Source of the DNA: CAZCDS01 sp964497585 | GTDB taxonomy: Bacteria > Desulfobacterota > Desulfomonilia > Desulfomonilales > Desulfomonilaceae | Direction of reading: 5' to 3' | Assembly: GCA_964497585.1 (NCBI GenBank) | Contig: CAZCDS010000018.1 | Span: forward strand, 42,549-106,548 | Length of the DNA stretch: 64,000 bases | Shown: one piece after another, positions 1 through 9,419 of the stretch | Position numbering within the stretch: position 1 is the stretch's first letter | Layout: the number at the start of each line of letters is the position of its first letter | Translations under genes and position numbers: made by a program | The notes under the pieces: generated by a model | Databases searched by the model: none | The model's input: only the letters and a program-made list of their open reading frames with translations | Told to the model about the DNA's origin: nothing

Positions 1-2
1 GA

Positions 3-392
3 TACAGCGACGAACAGTTCAAGATCATGACTCAGCATACCGTTGTGGGTGGCCAAGCCCTCCAGGACGCGGTCGAACGACTCGGGGAGGAGAGCTTTCT
101 GTCGGTCGGGCGGGATGTCGCGTACTATCATCACGAACGTTGGGATGGAACCGGATACCCCTTTGGAGGCAAAGGGGAGGAAACTCCCCTGTCGGCGCGC
201 ATTGTGGCCGTCGCGGACGTGTATGATGCCCTGACCACCAAGAGAAGATACAAAAGAGCCTATGGCCACGCTCAAGCCTGTGACATAATAGTCCAAGGCA
301 AGGGGACACACTTCGATCCCGAACTCATCGAAGCCTTTGTCGCAGTCGAAGATCAATTCGATCAACTTCGGCAGGAGTTATCCACGCTGTAG
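3..392 (+). CDS. HD-GYP domain protein, C-terminal part (gene begins before the window)
   Basis: The reading frame is already open at base 3, so only the last 129 residues are visible. They contain the HHERWDGTGYP signature of HD-GYP domains, followed by an ARIVAVADVYDAL helix and a late FDPELIEAF motif, the usual end of this family. HD-GYP domains hydrolyse cyclic di-GMP, often as the output of a response regulator. The sensory or receiver part would lie upstream and cannot be judged. The next gene encodes a cyclic-nucleotide-binding kinase, so both flanking genes are signalling proteins. Confidence 0.85.
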   Translation, partial: YSDEQFKIMTQHTVVGGQALQDAVERLGEESFLSVGRDVAYYHHERWDGTGYPFGGKGEETPLSARIVAVADVYDALTTKRRYKRAYGHAQACDIIVQGKGTHFDPELIEAFVAVEDQFDQLRQELSTL

Positions 393-548
393 AATGACCC
401 TGCGGGCCAGATCGGCAGGCCGGGAGCGATTTCTCGATCGCATCCGGAATGAATTGACCGAGTCCGGACAAGAGGTCGGCAAATGGGCGTCCCGGCTTGT
501 CAGCATGCGCTCCTTCAGTCACTAGATCAGCTCACCAGGGAGGTCAAC

Positions 549-1976
549 ATGGGAAAACTGCCCGCGCGGACGTCACGGACGAAGATGTCCAAAGAAGACC
601 GAGATTTCCTTCTGAAGACAGAACTGCTGCTCGTGGCCCCGGAAAAGGCCAAGAGTCGGCTGCTGGCTTCAATGAAGCGGAAATCGGTCAAAGCGGGCGA
701 ACGCTTCATTTGCCAGGGTGACAGGGGGGATTGCTTCTACGTGATCCAAAAGGGTTCCTGCACGGTAGCCATGGAGAAGTCGGGGACGGTCCATCCCGCG
801 GTTCGCATCAGGGAAGGAGATCTCGTCGGCGAGATGGCCATACTGACCGGTGAGAACCGCAACGCACATGTCGACGCGGAGACGGACATGGTGTTGTGGA
901 AAATTGACCGGTCAGAGTTTGACCGACTCTGTGATTCCCATCCGGAACTCCGGGAGTTCCTGACGGAAATCGTTACGTTGCGCCTCTCCGGTTCCAAGGT
1001 GACCGCGGAGCGGGTCATCGGGAAGTATGTGATACAGGACATCCTGGGGCAGGGCGGTTGGAGCATCGTCTACCGGGGCATCCACGCAGGTCTGAACATG
1101 CCCGTTGCGATCAAGATGCTCAAGCACGATCTCGCGATGAATAGTGACTTCTCGGCAAAATTCGGGAATGAAGCGAAAATCATCGCTCAACTCAACCATA
1201 ACAACATTGTTCGCGTATACGACATCGAGCATCTTTACCGGACGGTCTTCATCGTCATGGAATACCTCGAAGGAATGTCATTGGCGTACATCCTTGAGCG
1301 TACGTCCAGGCTCTCTTTGGACAGGGTGCTCAAGCTTCTTGTGGGAGTTTGCGACGGACTGAGCTACGCGCACGTGCTCGGGATCGTGCATCAAGACGTC
1401 AAGCCGGCCAATATCTTCGTTCAGTGGGACTATTCTCCCAAGCTCGTTGACTTCGGCTTGGCCGTCCACGTCGGATCCACCGAGCAGGCCGACATGCCGG
1501 GCACCCCCATGTACATGGCGCCCGAGCAGATCGTGGGCGACCCCGTTGACGAGCGAACGGACATCTATTCGCTTGGGCTTACCGCTTTCGAAATGGCGAC
1601 CGGTCAGCGCCCATACAAGATTCAAGACGTCGGTCAGTTACTCCTGGCGCAACTTGAAGAAGCCGTGCCCGACCCCAGGTCCGTCGATCCTCACATCCCA
1701 CCCGAACTGGGTGAGGCAATTGTGAAGGCTACGAGAAAGGACCCCCTGGAACGATATCAGAGTATCGGGGAATTCAGCGAGTCCATCGCGGGGCTGGCCG
1801 AACGCATAGGGCTGAAGAAGGAGTCCGAATCAAAGGAGAAACGCAAAATGATGAGCCTGTTCATGTTCTATCGCAACGAACAGCAAGTGGAAATGAACAG
1901 ACTTGTGGAGCGCTTCACCCGCGAACTCAAAGAGCTGGGAGCGGAAATGCGTGTCGCGGACTTCGAAGATCTGTAA
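549..1976 (+). CDS. cyclic-nucleotide-binding domain fused to a Ser/Thr protein kinase
   Basis: The start is placed at ATG 549, preceded by GGGAGGTC, rather than an in-frame ATG 66 bases earlier without a ribosome site; this gives 475 residues. Residues about 30-155 form a cNMP-binding (CRP-like) beta barrel with the GDLVGEMAILTGENRNA phosphate-binding cassette. Residues about 158-420 are a Hanks-type kinase: GQGGWSIVYRG glycine loop, VAIK lysine (about K188), DFG (about D301) and MAPEQ. The catalytic loop reads HQDVKPANI, so the usual HRD arginine is Gln. A charged helical tail of about 50 residues follows and no membrane segment is seen. The architecture suggests a cytosolic kinase gated by a cyclic nucleotide; ligand and substrate are unknown. 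Confidence 0.88.
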   Translation: MGKLPARTSRTKMSKEDRDFLLKTELLLVAPEKAKSRLLASMKRKSVKAGERFICQGDRGDCFYVIQKGSCTVAMEKSGTVHPAVRIREGDLVGEMAILTGENRNAHVDAETDMVLWKIDRSEFDRLCDSHPELREFLTEIVTLRLSGSKVTAERVIGKYVIQDILGQGGWSIVYRGIHAGLNMPVAIKMLKHDLAMNSDFSAKFGNEAKIIAQLNHNNIVRVYDIEHLYRTVFIVMEYLEGMSLAYILERTSRLSLDRVLKLLVGVCDGLSYAHVLGIVHQDVKPANIFVQWDYSPKLVDFGLAVHVGSTEQADMPGTPMYMAPEQIVGDPVDERTDIYSLGLTAFEMATGQRPYKIQDVGQLLLAQLEEAVPDPRSVDPHIPPELGEAIVKATRKDPLERYQSIGEFSESIAGLAERIGLKKESESKEKRKMMSLFMFYRNEQQVEMNRLVERFTRELKELGAEMRVADFEDL

Positions 1977-2231
1977 TGACAAAGCGCTCTTGAACTAATT
2001 AGGCAATGTCATCGACGGTTCGGATATGACGTGGGGTGGTGAACGCCAATATTATGGTTGAGCCAATCTGAGCGAATGCTTCTTCCATCTCCGTTCCTTG
2101 CCACGGATACCTTGCTTGTCAAGCTCCATGTACCCTATGTGAGGATGGGAAAGCAGCCATTTCTCCGTGGTCAAGTCCCCATAATCTCTAAACTATCCCG
2201 CTGACAGAGAATCGCTGCACCCTTTCCGAAT

Positions 2232-3113
2232 TCACTTGACCCATCGAACGTAATCGACGATATCCTGGGCCGGGACAAAGTCGAGAGCGTAACAGGAAAC
2301 ATGATCCACAAGATTCGCCACGAAATCCAGAACAAACGATGTCGCTGCCTTATCCCATAGCGGCATCAGTATTGCCTTGAGCAGCATGATTGAGGCAGCC
2401 CCGGAACTCAACGCGTGTGAGCGGTTCTCTGCGGCCTTTCGAAGGAAGAAGATCTTATCCAGTGCCACGCCTTTCGGGGAGGTGGCGGGCAGTTCGCCAA
2501 ACCAAGGGAGACCGTAGATACGGAACACGTTATTATCCGTCCGAACCGCTATACGATCGTCATTGAGCACACGGGCATGATCCTTCCAGAGCTTGGCCAT
2601 CGTTGTCTTACCATGGCCGGAATGGCCCACAAAAAGATATCCTTTGCCCTGATGGTCAATACCGGCCGCATGAGCTATGATTCCGCGGCCCTGGGCCAGT
2701 GCGGTCATCAGGATTAGAGGCCCGAGGGGTAACTCCAGCGGAAAAGGGACGCGTCCGAAATTCCGTTCTCCGTAATAGGACACGGCTGTGTATATCGTTG
2801 CTCTGGAAAAACTCGAATCGATCAGGGCCGCTCGATACGGGTGCGAACTTCCCGGTAATCGCAGGACGAACATCTGGTCGTCACCGCGCGCATACGCCTT
2901 CCAAATTGACCGGGAGTCAAAGAGCAGATCCGTCTCGCTCGGCAGTGGATCCGGCATCCCATCGTACCTGCATCGGATAATGATCTCCGGATTCTTTTCG
3001 GAAATGAAATCCCTGTACCTGGGGTCTGTAGACTCGACATCACACTTAGTGTCAAACCGGAGTCCAAGAGTGGCGCCACCCAGTTCTAACGTCGTTTGAG
3101 GTGCTTTCTCCAC
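2232..3113 (-). CDS. HprK-like P-loop kinase of a peptide-modification locus
   Basis: This 293-residue protein (GTG start) has a Walker A motif GHSGHGKTT at about 163-171, then LNDDR at about 183-187 and GLPWFGE, a pattern of the HPr-kinase-like proteins found in lasso-peptide and other RiPP loci. The N-terminal 140 residues are a beta-rich region with no recognised motif. It lies 21 bases downstream of the 67-aa precursor-like gene on the same strand, as the last gene of the set PqqD-like, radical SAM, peptide, kinase. The likely role is phosphorylation of the peptide or of a carrier. Assignment rests on the P-loop context and neighbours; the exact substrate is not deducible. Confidence 0.75.
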   Translation of the reverse strand: MEKAPQTTLELGGATLGLRFDTKCDVESTDPRYRDFISEKNPEIIIRCRYDGMPDPLPSETDLLFDSRSIWKAYARGDDQMFVLRLPGSSHPYRAALIDSSFSRATIYTAVSYYGERNFGRVPFPLELPLGPLILMTALAQGRGIIAHAAGIDHQGKGYLFVGHSGHGKTTMAKLWKDHARVLNDDRIAVRTDNNVFRIYGLPWFGELPATSPKGVALDKIFFLRKAAENRSHALSSGAASIMLLKAILMPLWDKAATSFVLDFVANLVDHVSCYALDFVPAQDIVDYVRWVK

Positions 3114-3134
3114 GGTGACACCAGTGCACAGGAC

Positions 3135-3338
3135 TCACGTGTTGGACTGTTGGTTGCATCGAAAAAGAAAGGGCCAAAACCACCGGTAGCAGGCATTCCA
3201 CACATTACCGGGGCCGCTCGAATTAGACCTTGTTTTGCAGATCCGAAGCACTGTTTCACTGGGCTCCAGATTTATGGTCGCCACTTCCGGTTTGCTGTAG
3301 GCCTTCCTTGTTGGTCTTCCTTCCTGGGTTTCCACCAT
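3135..3338 (-). CDS. candidate RiPP precursor peptide, 67 aa
   Basis: The ATG at 3338 is preceded by a perfect AAGGAG nine bases upstream, good evidence that this is a real small gene. Residues 1-33 resemble the leader of SPASM-type precursors, with KAYSKPEVATINLEPSETVL (12-31; pattern K-x-Y-x-x-P-x-x-x-x-x-x-L-x-P-x-E-x-V-L). The remaining 34 residues hold three cysteines (34, 50, 61), an SNSSGPGN stretch and an aromatic run YRWFWPF, a plausible modified core. It sits between the radical SAM/SPASM gene and the HprK-like gene in the same orientation. The product and the modification are unknown. The alternative is a small unrelated protein, which the leader-like motif and context make less likely. 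Confidence 0.7.
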   Translation of the reverse strand: MVETQEGRPTRKAYSKPEVATINLEPSETVLRICKTRSNSSGPGNVWNACYRWFWPFLFRCNQQSNT

Positions 3339-3424
3339 TGCTCGTCGCTCCTTGCCCTGCCAGCAGTTTCAAAGCCGCCGACACTTCAGTCTCCCGGACG
3401 AAGGACGATCGGCTTTCAGTCAGA

Positions 3425-4537
3425 CTACTGAACCCGCCCTTCTGATCCTGCCCATTCGGGTTCCGTAAAAACCGCCCGCCGGAGTTGAGTAATACGGCAT
3501 TGATAGGTTACAGGCTTCTCCGGATCGCCGCTTTCCAACTGAGCCCACCCAGGACAATGCCCGCACAGATTTCTCAGATTGCATGCGTCGCACTCTGTCT
3601 TGAAGGTCTGTGGAGTGCGACGGACGCTCGGTATGAATTCGCGCCATCCGTCCGAGAACGTTCCCTGCAGAAGATCGTATTGCGGAGATCGTACAAGAAC
3701 ACACAGACCGAGCTTCCCGTAAGGATCTACATAAAATGACCTGAGTCCGGCACCGCATTTGTACAGCAAACCAGAGTCCACCGGCACTCCCATATCCCGC
3801 CTGAACGCATCCTTCCAGTCCGCGGCACACTCAGCATACATCAGATCCAGTTCTACCGTTTCTTCGGGCGAGAGTCTGTATGCTGCCGGACCCTTTCCGC
3901 CATCGATTCTCATGTTTAGATTCGCATCAAATAGGAACTTGAGTCCAAGACTCTCCGAGTATCTTTTCAGATCGAGAAACTCGTGCCTATTGAGTTTCAT
4001 CATTACGCTCTTGAGCTTCACGGGAAGTCCTCGTTCCTGCAACAACTTAATCCCCCGCATGCACCGCCTATGCGAGCCCGGTACGCCCGTTACCGCGTCG
4101 TGAGTGGCCTCGGTGACGCCATAGAGAGTGATCTCCACGGCGCTTGGGGGCCATTGGCCAAGCTCGTCAGCGATTTGGGGGGTGATGCAGGTCCCGTTCG
4201 TGAAGATGGTAACGAGCAATCCCTTGGACACGGTGTACTTGTAGATGTCCAAAAAGTCTGGACGGATGAAGACTTCACCACCTGTTAGCAGCAACCAGAG
4301 ACATCCTGCTTCGGAAACCTCATCAATGAGTCGATGCCATTGGCTTGTGGTCAGTTCCTTCTCGCTCGCGGGCTTATCATTGGCGGGCACATTGATGTAG
4401 CAATGCCGGCAGCGCAGGTTACAGCGGGCTGTGAGTTCGAAAGTACCAACCAGAGGGATTTCCCGATCCTTTTCCCAGAGGACCAGTCGTTTTGCGAACT
4501 CATCGCAATCAATCTCCGGGATCTTCGGGCATTCCAT
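3425..4537 (-). CDS. radical SAM/SPASM peptide maturase
   Basis: This 370-residue protein starts at ATG 4537, overlapping the PqqD-like gene by 29 bases. C39-N-L-R-C43-R-H-C46 is the CxxxCxxC site for the radical SAM [4Fe-4S] cluster, and LLTGGE follows as the usual second motif. The last 100 residues contain a SPASM-type cysteine set (CGAG..., LC, ECDACNLRNLCGHCPG, YQC) for auxiliary clusters. Such enzymes install thioether, C-C or other crosslinks in ribosomal peptides, normally with a PqqD-type recognition element. The adjacent PqqD-like gene and downstream precursor-like peptide fit that role exactly. The peptide target is inferred, not shown. Confidence 0.9.
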   Translation of the reverse strand: MECPKIPEIDCDEFAKRLVLWEKDREIPLVGTFELTARCNLRCRHCYINVPANDKPASEKELTTSQWHRLIDEVSEAGCLWLLLTGGEVFIRPDFLDIYKYTVSKGLLVTIFTNGTCITPQIADELGQWPPSAVEITLYGVTEATHDAVTGVPGSHRRCMRGIKLLQERGLPVKLKSVMMKLNRHEFLDLKRYSESLGLKFLFDANLNMRIDGGKGPAAYRLSPEETVELDLMYAECAADWKDAFRRDMGVPVDSGLLYKCGAGLRSFYVDPYGKLGLCVLVRSPQYDLLQGTFSDGWREFIPSVRRTPQTFKTECDACNLRNLCGHCPGWAQLESGDPEKPVTYQCRITQLRRAVFTEPEWAGSEGRVQ

Positions 4538-4838
4538 TGCGAACCTCTATTATGGCTCCTATACTCTGCAATTTCGCGACGAATTCAGCCAGATCGGCCT
4601 GAGCTTGCTCAGAACTCACGTCGTACTCCTGCGTGACAAGTTCCGCTACTTGCAGCGCTCGTCTCTGGCCGTCCATGAGCCTCCATATACACGCGCCGAC
4701 GGCGTTGAGGCAGTAGATGTCCTCCACTTCACGTGCCATCTCTCGAATGGGAACCAGGATGAACTGGTCCCCGATCTCTCTTGCTACGATCGATTCGTTT
4801 TGAGCAAATCGTTTGCGCAGCCAATCTCGCTTTTCCAT
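4509..4838 (-). CDS. PqqD-like peptide recognition protein
   Basis: The start chosen is ATG 4838, with GGAG five bases upstream, in preference to an in-frame TTG at 4853; the product is 109 residues. The fold signature is that of PqqD/RRE proteins: beta hairpin ESIVAREIGDQFILVPI, then YCLNAVGACIWRLMDG, then a helical region ending in LQSIGAI. PqqD-type proteins bind the leader of a precursor peptide and present it to a radical SAM/SPASM enzyme, which is encoded immediately downstream with a 29-base overlap. The overlap implies translational coupling and a 1:1 complex. Confidence 0.88.
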   Translation of the reverse strand: MEKRDWLRKRFAQNESIVAREIGDQFILVPIREMAREVEDIYCLNAVGACIWRLMDGQRRALQVAELVTQEYDVSSEQAQADLAEFVAKLQSIGAIIEVRNGMPEDPGD

Positions 4839-5018
4839 AGCATCTCCGAGCAATGCCTATGGCTCCACCATCCTATCCTCAAGGAATGGTGTCCGGTACG
4901 GAGAACCTGACCCAAGCTCTCGCAAGCCCAAGAAGTGTCCAGCGAATTCCGAAGGGTGGCCCCACGACAAAGCTAGAGTACTACGCACTGGTGTTGTTGT
5001 CAACGATCTACCCAAACC

Positions 5019-5049
5019 TTGACGGAATTGTCCGGGTACGGAATAGAAT
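5019..5049 (+). promoter_or_regulatory. candidate sigma-70-type promoter of the methyltransferase gene
   Basis: TTGACG (5019-5024) and TAGAAT (5044-5049) are separated by 19 bases, one or two more than ideal. They lie in the 241-base divergent region between the PqqD-like and methyltransferase starts, 31 bases before ATG 5080. This is a pattern match only. Confidence 0.35.
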
Positions 5050-5079
5050 AGGGGGCATCGAACTGCCGGAGGTTAGTCC

Positions 5080-5865
5080 ATGCGACCGAGAGTGTTTCTC
5101 GGACGGCTCATAATACGACTCGGCGGGTTCATTCAATCTCTGGCGATTATGGTCATGAGGCCGGATGATCTCGTGCACTTCAGCCGGCAAACCTATTCCA
5201 GATTGTGTGCTGCTCAAGGATTGGAGGAAGATCCAGCCAATGCTTATGGCTTAAACCCTGACGAGAAGGCTCTCCTGGACCAAGTTCCAGTAAAAGGGGG
5301 GCGGCTACTCCTTCTTGGGATTGGCCCAGGCAGGGAGGCCATCCCTTTGGCAGAGAAGGGTTATGAGGTGACAGGTGTGGACTTCGTGCCGGAGCTTACG
5401 GAGTTGGCCAGAGCCAATGCATCCAAAAAGGGACTGGAAATCTCTTGCTTGGTTCAAGAAATGTCAAAGCTCGACGCACCTCCGGACTATTACGATCTGG
5501 CATGGCTCTCCTCGGGTATGTACTCGTCTGTTCCAACCTCCAGTAGGCGCGTGGACATGCTCAAAAGGATTCGGCGATCTCTCAAGCCGGGAGGCTATCT
5601 TGTTCTCCAGTTTATATGGGTCGAGCACACGCGACAACGGCCCAGGTTCCAATGGATCAGGAAAGCCTTCGCATATGTCACGTTGGGCAATCTCTCCTAT
5701 GAGGAGGGCGATATTCTGTGGCTCAGTTCCGAGTTTCTTCACCAGTTCTCTTCCCAGGAAGAGGTCAGGCAGGAAGCGGCTGAGGCGGGATTTGAAATCG
5801 TTCAGATCCATGACCGCACAGCGATGGGGCAGGGACAAGCAGTCCTCAGAAGGGAACGCCTGTAA
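5080..5865 (+). CDS. class I SAM-dependent methyltransferase
   Basis: This protein of 261 residues starts at an ATG preceded by GGAGG. Motif I is LLLGIGPGRE (77-86) and the acidic residue after beta 2 is in VTGVDF, both typical of class I Rossmann methyltransferases; LKPGGYLVLQF is the post-III region. It is divergent from the radical SAM operon and ends four bases before a nucleotidyltransferase-family gene, so the two are probably co-transcribed. In this setting it may methylate the modified peptide, but a separate small-molecule target cannot be excluded. Confidence 0.82.
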   Translation: MRPRVFLGRLIIRLGGFIQSLAIMVMRPDDLVHFSRQTYSRLCAAQGLEEDPANAYGLNPDEKALLDQVPVKGGRLLLLGIGPGREAIPLAEKGYEVTGVDFVPELTELARANASKKGLEISCLVQEMSKLDAPPDYYDLAWLSSGMYSSVPTSSRRVDMLKRIRRSLKPGGYLVLQFIWVEHTRQRPRFQWIRKAFAYVTLGNLSYEEGDILWLSSEFLHQFSSQEEVRQEAAEAGFEIVQIHDRTAMGQGQAVLRRERL

Positions 5866-5868
5866 CCG

Positions 5869-7017
5869 ATGAAAGCGACAGATCCGGGACAGTCTGTAGA
5901 CGGAAAGGGTCGGTTGATCCATCTCCGTTCAGCGGATCGACGAGAAATCCGCGGACTCGTGCGCGATCTGGCATTGGATAGTCCCGTTGAAGCGGGCCGA
6001 CTCAGCAACTGGACTTCAGCCGAATTGGAGATCGTTCGATCGCAGCATTTGGCGCCATGGTTGTACAAAGCGTTGGCGGACAAGGAAGACTCAGGACTTC
6101 CTCCGGAAATCGGGCAGCAACTTCTGGAGCAATACAGAATTTCTGCAGCGCGGGCGGCCTTGAGGGAACTGTGGACGGGCAAACTGCTGGCCGCATTCGA
6201 GGAGAATGGCATCCCGGCAGTTCTTCTGAAGGGTGCCTATCTGGGGGAGTTCGTGTACAAGGACTCGGCCCAGAGACCGATGGCAGACTTGGACCTCCTG
6301 GTTCCGGAAGACGACCGTGAGAAGGCACACGTCTTGTTGACCGCTCTCGGGTGCCGAATGTATGTCGGGGGATCGGATGAATTTGAACCTATGATCAGCC
6401 CGAGCACCACATACGTGATGGACTCATACGTTCCCGAGTATACTGACCTTCACTGGGGTTTGTGCTCGATGGACTATTACCGTCTTCACCATTCGATCAT
6501 CGGGGATAATGTCGTTGAGTCGAAGCTGTGCGGTGTGAAAGCGTACTTCCTGACTCCCGAGGCGAATTTCGTCCACATCGCGTTGCACATCTTGGCCCAT
6601 TCAGGAGGAATGCGAGACTGGCTCGATCTAATTCTGCTGAGCAGGATGAAAGATTTCCATTGGGACCGATTAATTGAGCTGGCCGAGTCTCTCGGAGTCG
6701 TCACGCCCCTGCATTGGGTTTTTCGGCGCTTGGAAAAAGAGTGGCGCTTCTTCCCACAGCCCCAGGTCTCCACGTGGTTAGCGAGCAACCAACCCCATTG
6801 GATTGAGGATCGCGTGATCAGGGGTCCATTTCCTCAAGTGTGGCGTTGGGGTTCCCGATTCGCACGCCTACCGGATTGGGGTTGCAGAGTGAACTACCTT
6901 CGCGCGAGAATGGTACCTCCACGGGAGTACAGACAAGCCCTGTGCGGTTCCCCCAATATCGTCCGCTACCTACTCTCACGGAGTATTGGTCTTCTGAGGT
7001 CGGCCTTGAGACCCTAA
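5869..7017 (+). CDS. nucleotidyltransferase-family protein (PF14907-like)
   Basis: The protein has 382 residues. IPAVLLKGAYLGEFVY followed by RPMADLDLLVPEDD is the signature of the NTP_transf_5 family, in which a KG...DxDLL pattern forms a nucleotidyltransferase active site. Members recur in lasso-peptide and radical-SAM peptide loci beside PqqD-like and HprK-like genes, as here. It starts four bases after the methyltransferase stop. Its chemistry has not been deduced from sequence, and modification of the peptide by a nucleotide is only a guess. Confidence 0.78.
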   Translation: MKATDPGQSVDGKGRLIHLRSADRREIRGLVRDLALDSPVEAGRLSNWTSAELEIVRSQHLAPWLYKALADKEDSGLPPEIGQQLLEQYRISAARAALRELWTGKLLAAFEENGIPAVLLKGAYLGEFVYKDSAQRPMADLDLLVPEDDREKAHVLLTALGCRMYVGGSDEFEPMISPSTTYVMDSYVPEYTDLHWGLCSMDYYRLHHSIIGDNVVESKLCGVKAYFLTPEANFVHIALHILAHSGGMRDWLDLILLSRMKDFHWDRLIELAESLGVVTPLHWVFRRLEKEWRFFPQPQVSTWLASNQPHWIEDRVIRGPFPQVWRWGSRFARLPDWGCRVNYLRARMVPPREYRQALCGSPNIVRYLLSRSIGLLRSALRP

Positions 7018-7181
7018 GATCCGCAAAGAATGGGCAAAGGAGGCTTCCGGTCAGTTCAGACCGAAATTCATCCACAGCGTCAAAGCCATCGCCCCGCTCC
7101 ACAATGAGCCTATTATGGGCGATTCCGGTTCCTGTGTTGTGCGGTCAGCCCCTCATGCTCTCCCCGGACTTCGCTGGTCAC

Positions 7182-8879
7182 TCAGCCCTGCAGCTGTTTT
7201 CTGAGGGAGACGAGCTCGCCCATAGCCTCCGCATCCGGGAGCATCCCACTGAATTCATCGACATAGAGGTTTGCCTGGCTCTCAAGTATTTCCCTGAGGA
7301 TGCGGCGATATTCCTCATTCACTCGTCCTCCAATTTCTCTGAGTAGATCGAGTACTTTCAGGCTCAGCAGCCACTTGGGAATAAAGGGTACCACGACGCT
7401 CCCAAGAAGCGCGTCCAGCAAAGTGAAGCCGCCGCCCAGCACGATCTCCGCGGTGATCAGAACGAGGGCCCACAATGTGTACGAGCCGTACAGTTTCAAC
7501 TCATCGGTCCGCGACAGCCCCCGACGAAATCCGTCGAACTCCGATTCCAACAGCTTTTCCACTCCGGGAAAGGCATCATCGAAGCGGGCTCTGATCTCGT
7601 TGGGTCCCCACCGGGGAATATCATTCTTGGCAACGATACGGAGATCCTCCAACGCGGCGTCCGACGCGAGCAGATCCGCAATTTCGCGGTTGAGCGAAGC
7701 CACGGCCCACTCCAAAGGTTCCAACTGTGCCTTTGAGCGAGTCTCCTCAAAGTCTTCGCTCCGGGCGGCTTTTTCCGGGTCTTCGGCCGCCATTTTGCCG
7801 AAGGTGAACGAAAAAATGTCTCCCACGGCCCCGAAAGCCGATGTGACGGCTTTGCGTACCCACGCCCGAGGTACGAAAAAGATATCGTACTTCTTGAGGA
7901 GCTGACCCAGGCGACCCTGAACCCGTGTCTGAACATCTTCCGAGATCACGCCGTCAAGCTTGGTCTCCATGTCGCGTGTGACATGCTCGAGAATCCTTCG
8001 GACTTTGTTATTCAGAGCGTTCACCCTCTCCATCTCGCCTTCAGCGGCTCGTCCGAGAGATTCCACTCGACCGAGCGTCTCCCTCCGCAGCCGCTCCATT
8101 TCTTCGATCCGAATCCGACGCCCTTCCGGCGCACCCCCGGCAATCGCGTAGAGTTCCGAGAATTCCGGGAGATCAGCCAGACCGGGAATAAACTCTACAG
8201 CGGAATCGCTCCTCTCGATCCTGACGGGATTATGATCTGCACCGTTGCCTGCTCCCAGCCCCCTGCGGAAATCCTCGAACGCAACATCGGACACCACTTT
8301 GTTCATGACCGACCAGGATTGCTTCTTCCACTGGATTGCCCGTTCGCGGATTTCAAGTCCGGTAAGGTCGCCATACTTTTCCTGGGAGGTGACGAGAATC
8401 ACTATATCGCTGATGATGAAAAAATTCTCTGCAATGATCCGATTCGCCAGCTCCACACTGTCAACGTCAGGTGTGTCTACGAGAATGAGACCGGATAGCC
8501 TTGGCTCGTCATGCTCCGCGATGTTGACCGCGGCTTCTCCTTCGACTCCAGTCTCCGCCGGGACGGCCTCGAAAAAAGGACACCGGACCGTCTGATCCAT
8601 CCACCTCTTGTGAACGAACAGCACCGGACTCGTAGTACAGGGTCGGCGTATGCCGACGCGACTGATCATGCTCCCCGCCAGCGAGTTGAACAGCGTGCTC
8701 TTGCCCGTCCCAGTACCTCCCATGAGGCATGCTATGGCGGGAAAATCAGGAGCCAAGCCTATTTTCCATTTCAGGGCCTTCAGAAACCTGTCCGCCTCCG
8801 ACTGCTTCTCGGTCAGCGCGGGGAAGTCCTTCAACCTTCGGTCGAAAGAGAGTCTTATTCGGTCAGCTAACGCTGTCAC
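7182..8879 (-). CDS. dynamin-like membrane-associated GTPase
   Basis: The frame is open back to 9131, but the conserved part begins near GTG 8879 (565 residues); no start has a convincing ribosome site. The P-loop GGTGTGKST lies at about 54-62 and the G3 motif is DTPDVDS. The expected TKxD motif is degenerate (VTSQEKYGD). Long helical stretches follow, then two hydrophobic segments near the C terminus (LWALVLITAEIVLGGGF and LLGSVVVPFIPKWLLSL). Large GTPases of this layout act on membranes or on stress-related cell structures. It stands alone, convergent with the nucleotidyltransferase gene. Confidence 0.75.
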   Translation of the reverse strand: MTALADRIRLSFDRRLKDFPALTEKQSEADRFLKALKWKIGLAPDFPAIACLMGGTGTGKSTLFNSLAGSMISRVGIRRPCTTSPVLFVHKRWMDQTVRCPFFEAVPAETGVEGEAAVNIAEHDEPRLSGLILVDTPDVDSVELANRIIAENFFIISDIVILVTSQEKYGDLTGLEIRERAIQWKKQSWSVMNKVVSDVAFEDFRRGLGAGNGADHNPVRIERSDSAVEFIPGLADLPEFSELYAIAGGAPEGRRIRIEEMERLRRETLGRVESLGRAAEGEMERVNALNNKVRRILEHVTRDMETKLDGVISEDVQTRVQGRLGQLLKKYDIFFVPRAWVRKAVTSAFGAVGDIFSFTFGKMAAEDPEKAARSEDFEETRSKAQLEPLEWAVASLNREIADLLASDAALEDLRIVAKNDIPRWGPNEIRARFDDAFPGVEKLLESEFDGFRRGLSRTDELKLYGSYTLWALVLITAEIVLGGGFTLLDALLGSVVVPFIPKWLLSLKVLDLLREIGGRVNEEYRRILREILESQANLYVDEFSGMLPDAEAMGELVSLRKQLQG

Positions 8880-9419
8880 GCCCTGATCTTCATCGTTCCT
8901 GCCTTGGATTCGAACAGGCTCAGTTCCCGGATGAGGTATCCGGGCCCAAACCGAATGCCCGTCCCGTGCCCGCAGTATAGACCTGGAGAACCTTGAGTGT
9001 AAATCATTCTTTCTGTAGTCAAGGTGCCCTTGCGGACTCCATTTGGAAGCGAATGCACGCGCAGGGTTGCCTGTCCGACCAAGAGCCGGTCCTGTCACGG
9101 ATGGCTGACGGCTATCCATGAGACACCGCAAGGCATGGTTGCTCCAGGGCCAACAGGAGGACCGGCACCGTGCCCTCGCCTCACAAGCCGGTATCCAAAT
9201 ACCTCGGCGGGTGTCCCGGTCAATGGGGAGAGATGTTCATGGGATTGAAGAACGTGATCTCCCACTTCGCAAGGGAGACAAAGGGCACTTTAATGGGGGT
9301 CTTCTTGACCGCTGCTCGTCGACATCGCGCGCAACAAAATCCCCTGCGCCGGATCCGTGTCTTCCTGATCGGCTATGTCACCAGAATAACCTGGACTTCA
9401 CATCAAGGGGGGATGCGTG

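Noticed and set aside
394..525. 43-aa ORF between the HD-GYP and kinase genes
   Set aside because: The composition is acceptable, but the only ribosome-like sequence is too far away and no family is recognisable.
3096..3431. Plus-strand ORF of 111 aa
   Set aside because: It is antisense to the precursor-like gene and has no ribosome site or family features.
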